Shown here piece after piece: positions 33,655-37,713 of a stretch of DNA of 37,713 nucleotides. The position numbers and the translations under genes are program-made. The notes beneath the pieces are model-generated. The model was not told the origin of the DNA, did not search any database, and was given only the letters and a program-made list of their open reading frames with translations. The stretch's first letter is position 1. Each line of letters opens with the position of its first letter. The stretch is from an uncultured Spirochaetota bacterium (GTDB lineage: Bacteria > Spirochaetota > Spirochaetia > Treponematales > UBA12059): contig CALMRC010000122.1 of assembly GCA_937873275.1 (NCBI GenBank), positions 1-37,713 on the forward strand. The letters are read 5' to 3'.

Positions 33655-36537
33655 GTGTTCCTCAAGAGTCTGGAAATACTGGGTTTCAAGAGCTTCGCCG
33701 ACCGCACCCGCATCGAGTTCTCCCCGGGCATCAGCGCCCTCCTGGGCCCCAACGGGTGCGGGAAGAGCAACGTCGTGGACTCCATCAAGTGGGTGGTGGG
33801 GGAGCAGTCCGCCCGCAGCCTCCGCGCCGAGAGTATGGAGGACATCATCTTCAACGGCACGGAGACCCGGAAGGCCCTCAACGTCGCCGAGGTGACCCTC
33901 ACCATATCCAACGAAAACTCCTCCCTGGCCCTGGACGCCCCGGAGATCGCCATCAAGCGCCGCCTGTACCGCTCCGGGGAGAGCGAGTACTACCTGAACG
34001 GCCAGCTGGTCAAGCTCAAGGAGATCCGGGAGCTCTTCTGGGACACCGGGATCGGCAAGAGCGCCTACTCCGTCATGGAGCAGGGCAGGATCGACCAGAT
34101 CCTCTCGTCCAAGCCGGAGGAGCGGCGCTACCTCTTCGAGGAGGCCGCGGGCATCACCAAGCACAAGGTGCGGTCCCGGGAGGCGGAGCTCAAGCTGGAG
34201 CGGACCGAGGAGAACGTCCGCCAGGTCCAGGGCATCCTGGGAGAGGTCAAGCGGAGCCACGACACCCTGAAGACCCAGTCCGAGAAGACCCTGGCCTACC
34301 GGAGTCTCCGGGACGAGATTTTCCAGGTCGAGCTGGACCTCCACCTCCTCCGGCTCCGGGGCTTCGTCCAGGACAAGGCCCGACGGGACGAGGAGGCGGC
34401 GGACAAGACCCGGGCCCGGGACGCGGTCAAGAAATCCATCGACGAGATCAACCTGAGCCTCGAGGAGAGCCTGGACGTCGTCAACACGATGGAGTCCAAG
34501 CTCGTGGAGCACCAGAAGACGATCTACGGCCTGGCGGTGGATCGGGCGGGCAAGGAAAAGCAGCACAAGCTCCTGGCCGAACGGGTCTCCGAGGCCAAGG
34601 CCAAGATCGACCAGGCCCGGCTCCGGCGCAAGGGCGCCCAGGAGCGCCTGGAGGGGCTCCAGGAGGAGGCCCAGGAGAAGGAGGGTGAGGTCCGAAGCCT
34701 CCGGGCCCGGATCCTGGAGATCGAGAAGAACATCGCCTCCTTCGAGTCCAACATCACCGCCGCGGACGGCCGCATCCGGGACAACGAGGCGGCCATCCTG
34801 AGGTCCGAGAAGGGCATCGTCGATTTGGAGGCCGGACAGGCCGAGGCCCAAAAGGAGCTGGACGCCATCACGGACGACATCGTCCGGGAGCTGGACGCCC
34901 GGCTCAAGGAGACGGGGTATTCCGCCAAGGAGCGGCGGGCCGCCGAGGAGGCCATCGACGGCCTCATTTCGACGGTCCACGCGCGGCTGGCGGGAAAACA
35001 GGCCCTCCTGGCCGACCTGGGCCGCCTCCCGGACTACAAGGCCGAGGACGCCCGGGCCCTCATCGAGAAGGCCCGGCTCGACCTGGAGGGCACCCAGGCC
35101 CAGGTCCAGGAACTCCGGACCCGGTACGAGGCCTACAAGCGCACGACGCCCTCCTTCATCGACGAGTTCCTGTCCCCCGAGGGCATCATCACCCAGAAAC
35201 GGGCCGTGGACGAGCGCATCGCCCGGATCAAGGACGAGATCGCCGCCCTCCGGGAGAAGATCCTGGGACTCCGGGAGGAGAACCGCCAGCTTGCGGAGCG
35301 GATCGACGAGTACCGCCGGACCCTCGAGGAGCTCCGGGGCAACCGGATCCGGATGCAGACCCAGGGGCAGGCCGCGGAGGAGGCCCTCGCCCTCCTGAAG
35401 CGCGAGATCGCCGTCCAGGAGGGGGTGCTCAAGGAGCTGGAGAACGAGGTCTACCTGGAGGAGAAGCGCCTGTCCGACGCCTCGGAGCAGCTGGCGGACC
35501 TGGACCAGGAGATCGCGGAGATCGAGACCAAGGGCCGCCGCCTGACCGCGGAGATGGAGAAGCTGGAGCGGGACATCGCCCTCAAGAACTCGGACCTGGG
35601 CAAGCGCCAGGAGGACCTCCGCAAGAAGATGGACCAGCTGGGACGGTTCCAGGCCGAACTCGAGCGCATCCACCTGACCCTGGCCCAGACGGACACGGAG
35701 ATCCGCAACATCAAGGACAATTTCCGGGAAGCCTATTCCCGGGAACTGGTGGAGTTCGAGGAGCGGATGTTCGAGATCCGGGTGCCCGTCCAGGATCTTC
35801 GGGACAAGCTCCAGGACCGCAGGACCAAGCTCAAGGACCTGGGGTCCGTCAACCTCATGGCCCCGGAGGAGTACGCGGAGGTCAAGGAGCGGTACGACTT
35901 CCTGTCCGGCCAGCTGGCGGACCTGGAGAAGGCCCGGGAGGACCTGAAGCGCATCACCGAGGAGATCCGCACCGAGAGCGCGGAGCTCTTCCTGGACACC
36001 TACAACAAGATCAAGAAGAACTTCCACAACATGTTCCGCCGCCTCTTCGGGGGCGGCCGGGGGGAGCTCCGGCTGGTGGACCCGGACCACGTCCTGGAGT
36101 CGGGCATCGAGATCTACGCCCAGCCTCCGGGGAAGAAGCTGGAGGCCATCAGCCTGCTGTCCGGCGGGGAGAAGAGCCTCACCGCCATCGCCCTCCTCTT
36201 CGCCACCTACATGGTCCGTCCCAGCCCCTTCTGCTTCCTGGACGAGATCGACGCGGCCCTGGACGAGGCCAACGTGATCCGTTTCGTCAACCTCCTGCGG
36301 GAGTTCGGGCGGATCAGCCAGTTCATCGTCATCACCCACAACAAGAAGACCGTGGTCGGCGCGGACGCCCTCCTAGGGGTGACCATGGAGGAGTCCGGGG
36401 TCACCAAGGTCATCGCCGTGCGCCTGGAGCGGGGGGACGAGAGCCGCCCCGCGGCGCCGGAGCCGGTGATCGACCTGGAGGACGAGGACGTGGAATACGA
36501 GTCCGGCCGGGAGCTGGCCCCGGACGGCGACTCCTAG
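33655..36537 (+). CDS. smc: SMC chromosome-segregation ATPase, short form without a recognisable hinge
   Basis: 960 aa, against ~1180 for most bacterial SMCs. N-terminal ATPase half: FLKSLEILGFKSFADRT, Walker A GPNGCGKSN, and VMEQGRIDQIL (Q-loop region). C-terminal half: LLSGGEKSLTAIALLFA (ABC signature), FCFLDEIDAALDEAN (Walker B), and the D/H-loop ITHNKKTV. Between them are ~700 residues of coiled coil. The centre (~490-510, RTTPSFIDEFLSPEG) is only a short turn; the ~150-residue globular hinge of canonical SMC is not visible. It compacts and separates chromosomes as a dimer with ScpA/ScpB partners, not encoded here. GTG 33655 gives the family start. Confidence 0.95.
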   Translation: MFLKSLEILGFKSFADRTRIEFSPGISALLGPNGCGKSNVVDSIKWVVGEQSARSLRAESMEDIIFNGTETRKALNVAEVTLTISNENSSLALDAPEIAIKRRLYRSGESEYYLNGQLVKLKEIRELFWDTGIGKSAYSVMEQGRIDQILSSKPEERRYLFEEAAGITKHKVRSREAELKLERTEENVRQVQGILGEVKRSHDTLKTQSEKTLAYRSLRDEIFQVELDLHLLRLRGFVQDKARRDEEAADKTRARDAVKKSIDEINLSLEESLDVVNTMESKLVEHQKTIYGLAVDRAGKEKQHKLLAERVSEAKAKIDQARLRRKGAQERLEGLQEEAQEKEGEVRSLRARILEIEKNIASFESNITAADGRIRDNEAAILRSEKGIVDLEAGQAEAQKELDAITDDIVRELDARLKETGYSAKERRAAEEAIDGLISTVHARLAGKQALLADLGRLPDYKAEDARALIEKARLDLEGTQAQVQELRTRYEAYKRTTPSFIDEFLSPEGIITQKRAVDERIARIKDEIAALREKILGLREENRQLAERIDEYRRTLEELRGNRIRMQTQGQAAEEALALLKREIAVQEGVLKELENEVYLEEKRLSDASEQLADLDQEIAEIETKGRRLTAEMEKLERDIALKNSDLGKRQEDLRKKMDQLGRFQAELERIHLTLAQTDTEIRNIKDNFREAYSRELVEFEERMFEIRVPVQDLRDKLQDRRTKLKDLGSVNLMAPEEYAEVKERYDFLSGQLADLEKAREDLKRITEEIRTESAELFLDTYNKIKKNFHNMFRRLFGGGRGELRLVDPDHVLESGIEIYAQPPGKKLEAISLLSGGEKSLTAIALLFATYMVRPSPFCFLDEIDAALDEANVIRFVNLLREFGRISQFIVITHNKKTVVGADALLGVTMEESGVTKVIAVRLERGDESRPAAPEPVIDLEDEDVEYESGRELAPDGDS

Positions 36538-36552
36538 GGGAAGGCGCGGAGG

Positions 36553-37182
36553 ATGGACCTGGGCGGCTGGATCGACCGAGTCCGGAAGGCCTCCTCGGCC
36601 TTGGCCGGCCGGGCGGGCAGCCTCGTCCGGCGGTCCGGGTCCCGGAAATCCGGCGCGGCCCCGGCCTCCCGGAATCCCTCCGGACCCGGCGCGCCCGCGC
36701 CGGGGGAGCCCGACGGGCTGGACGACCTCCTTTCGGGATCCGTTCCGGAAAGTCCCGGTGCGGAGGACGGGTTCCCCGGGTTCGCCCCGGCCCCCGGCCT
36801 CGGGGACCGGGTCCGGGCCTCGACGGAAGCCCTGGCCGGCCGGATCCGGGGGAATCCCCGGGCCCTCCTGGCCGCGGGGGGCGGGCTCCTGGCCCTCGGA
36901 CTGGCGCTCCTCGCGGTCTCCGCGATCCTGCGTCCCCCGAGGCCCGTGACTCCGGCACCCTCCGTGCCGGCCGAGGCCCTCGGGATCCTGCGCAGGATTC
37001 CGGTGCCCCGGCTGGATCCCCTGGAGGAGGAATCCTCCCTGGATCGCCCGCGGAAAGACCGATATACTGAGGAGGACGTCGTCCGGATGTGGCGGGACCT
37101 GGGGCTCCTCCCCGTGGAGGATCTGAGGGACCGCAACCGGGCGGAACTGCGGGACCTATTCTCGGCGTTGGAGAAGCGATGA
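36553..37182 (+). CDS. Hypothetical single-pass membrane protein
   Basis: 209 aa, not recognised. Cytoplasmic Gly/Pro/Ser-rich N-terminal half (~1-95; WIDRVRKASSALAGRAGSLVRR, LDDLLSG), one membrane helix ~104-124 (ALLAAGGGLLALGLALLAVSAIL), and a periplasmic tail with ILRRIPVPRLDPLEEES and an acidic helix (YTEEDVVRMWRDLGLL) at the C terminus. Starts 16 bases after smc; the only purine stretch (GGAGG) is directly against ATG, so coupling to smc is likely. Ends in an ATGA overlap with the lipoprotein gene. Confidence 0.75.
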   Translation: MDLGGWIDRVRKASSALAGRAGSLVRRSGSRKSGAAPASRNPSGPGAPAPGEPDGLDDLLSGSVPESPGAEDGFPGFAPAPGLGDRVRASTEALAGRIRGNPRALLAAGGGLLALGLALLAVSAILRPPRPVTPAPSVPAEALGILRRIPVPRLDPLEEESSLDRPRKDRYTEEDVVRMWRDLGLLPVEDLRDRNRAELRDLFSALEKR

Positions 37183-37713
37183 GCACGACGAGGCGCTGCG
37201 GCCTTTCCGGTCCGGGACGATACTCCCTGTGCCTGCTCCTGGCCTCCCTGTCCCTGCTCTCGGCCTGCGTGAGCTCGCCGGAACCCTCCCCCGAACCCGC
37301 CCCCGAGACGGCGTCCGCGGAATCTCCCGCGGACGTCCCTCCCGAGGTCGCGGAGATCCGGGGGCCCGTCCCCCTCCCGGTGCGCATGGTCCTCGTACTG
37401 CCGGACCCGGAACTCCCGGCGCCCCCGGGGTCCGCCGCCCGACAGCCGCCCCCGGCCGCGCCCGCCCCGGATTCCCTCGCCGCCGGGGAACCCACGATGC
37501 CGGTCCCGGAGCCTTCGGCCCCGGTCTCCGCGTCTCCCGTCCCGGCCCCGAAGTCCACGGAAACCCCGAAGGCGGCCCCGCCTCCGGCCGCCCCGAAATC
37601 CGCCGCGGCGCCGCCCGCCCCGAAGACCGCGGAGCCGAAGCCCGCCGCGCCGGTACCCGGCAAGGCCGCCCCGGCGAAACCCTCCGCGGCCGCGGCGGCA
37701 CCCGCCGCCCCGG
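37179..37713 (+). CDS. Lipoprotein with a long Pro/Ala/Lys-rich region, cut by the window end
   Basis: Open from ATG 37179 to the last base, at least 178 residues, with no stop. Lipoprotein signal (CLLLASLSLLSAC, lipid Cys at ~residue 30). Then Pro/Glu/Ala sequence with one ordered-looking stretch (PLPVRMVLVLPDPELP), followed by PAPKSTE...PKAAPPPAAPKSAAAPPAPK-type low complexity, as found before a C-terminal cell-wall-binding domain (e.g. SPOR or LysM). That domain, if any, is outside the window. The start overlaps the previous stop. Confidence 0.8.
   Translation, partial: MSTTRRCGLSGPGRYSLCLLLASLSLLSACVSSPEPSPEPAPETASAESPADVPPEVAEIRGPVPLPVRMVLVLPDPELPAPPGSAARQPPPAAPAPDSLAAGEPTMPVPEPSAPVSASPVPAPKSTETPKAAPPPAAPKSAAAPPAPKTAEPKPAAPVPGKAAPAKPSAAAAAPAAP

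Noticed and set aside
1-37713. tRNA, rRNA or insertion sequence
   Set aside because: No tRNA-like arm signatures, no rRNA stretches and no transposase motif seen by eye; no covariance search could be run.

Overview
The window is very GC-rich (by eye about 70%) and almost fully coding. Gene content suggests a flagellated, chemotactic spirochaete, probably a high-GC Treponema-like lineage. The reasons are detached FliK- and FlhB-like flagellar genes, a methyl-accepting chemotaxis protein, a short SMC of the kind I recall from Treponema and Borrelia, and several small proteins that look lineage-specific. This placement is inference from gene content; there is no rRNA or tRNA in the window.

Layout. 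(1) 1-3943 (+): one tightly overlapping operon with a FliK C-terminal-like protein, an FlhB C-terminal-like protein, an HD-GYP protein, YraN, a 58-aa protein, a zinc-finger protein and a DMT-family exporter. (2) serS (-) is divergent from a second operon (+) encoding a 59-aa four-Cys protein, prfA, prmC and rel (5378-9640). (3) 9746-12744 (-): a pair of M16 peptidase-like proteins, one with the HxxEH zinc site and one an inactive lipoprotein. (4) mtgA (+) converges on and overlaps yaiI (-), which lies downstream of manA (-). (5) 15725-20897 (-): chemoreceptor with a c-type heme motif, purine nucleoside phosphorylase, and a JAMM-domain/DinG helicase fusion. (6) 21213-29559 (+): an envelope-type run. 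It begins with a 1266-aa membrane-anchored protein holding two large 18-bp tandem-repeat blocks. Two small membrane proteins, a LysM/M23 peptidase, a periplasmic protein, xthA and a rhomboid protease follow. (7) 29611-31208 (+): PIN-PhoH ATPase and a zinc-ribbon protein. (8) kbl (+), a J-domain protein (-), then smc, a one-TM protein and a truncated lipoprotein (+) to the right edge.

Most genes within operons are joined by 4-bp ATGA/GTGA-type overlaps. Several operon heads have a sigma70-like promoter whose -10 box lies only 6-8 bases before the start codon, so leaderless mRNAs look common. Genes with longer leaders (MCP, M16, smc) carry Shine-Dalgarno sequences.

The most unusual non-coding signal is a family of short heptamer arrays (GTGRACR units ending in GGAAGT-like bases). 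They sit between genes, often as inward-facing pairs, and supply the stop codons and last residues of at least four neighbouring proteins. Other points worth a second look are the JAMM-DinG fusion, the apparently hinge-less SMC, the Rel protein with an altered HD-hydrolase motif, the HD-GYP protein lacking its first metal-ligand His, and the convergent overlap of mtgA and yaiI.
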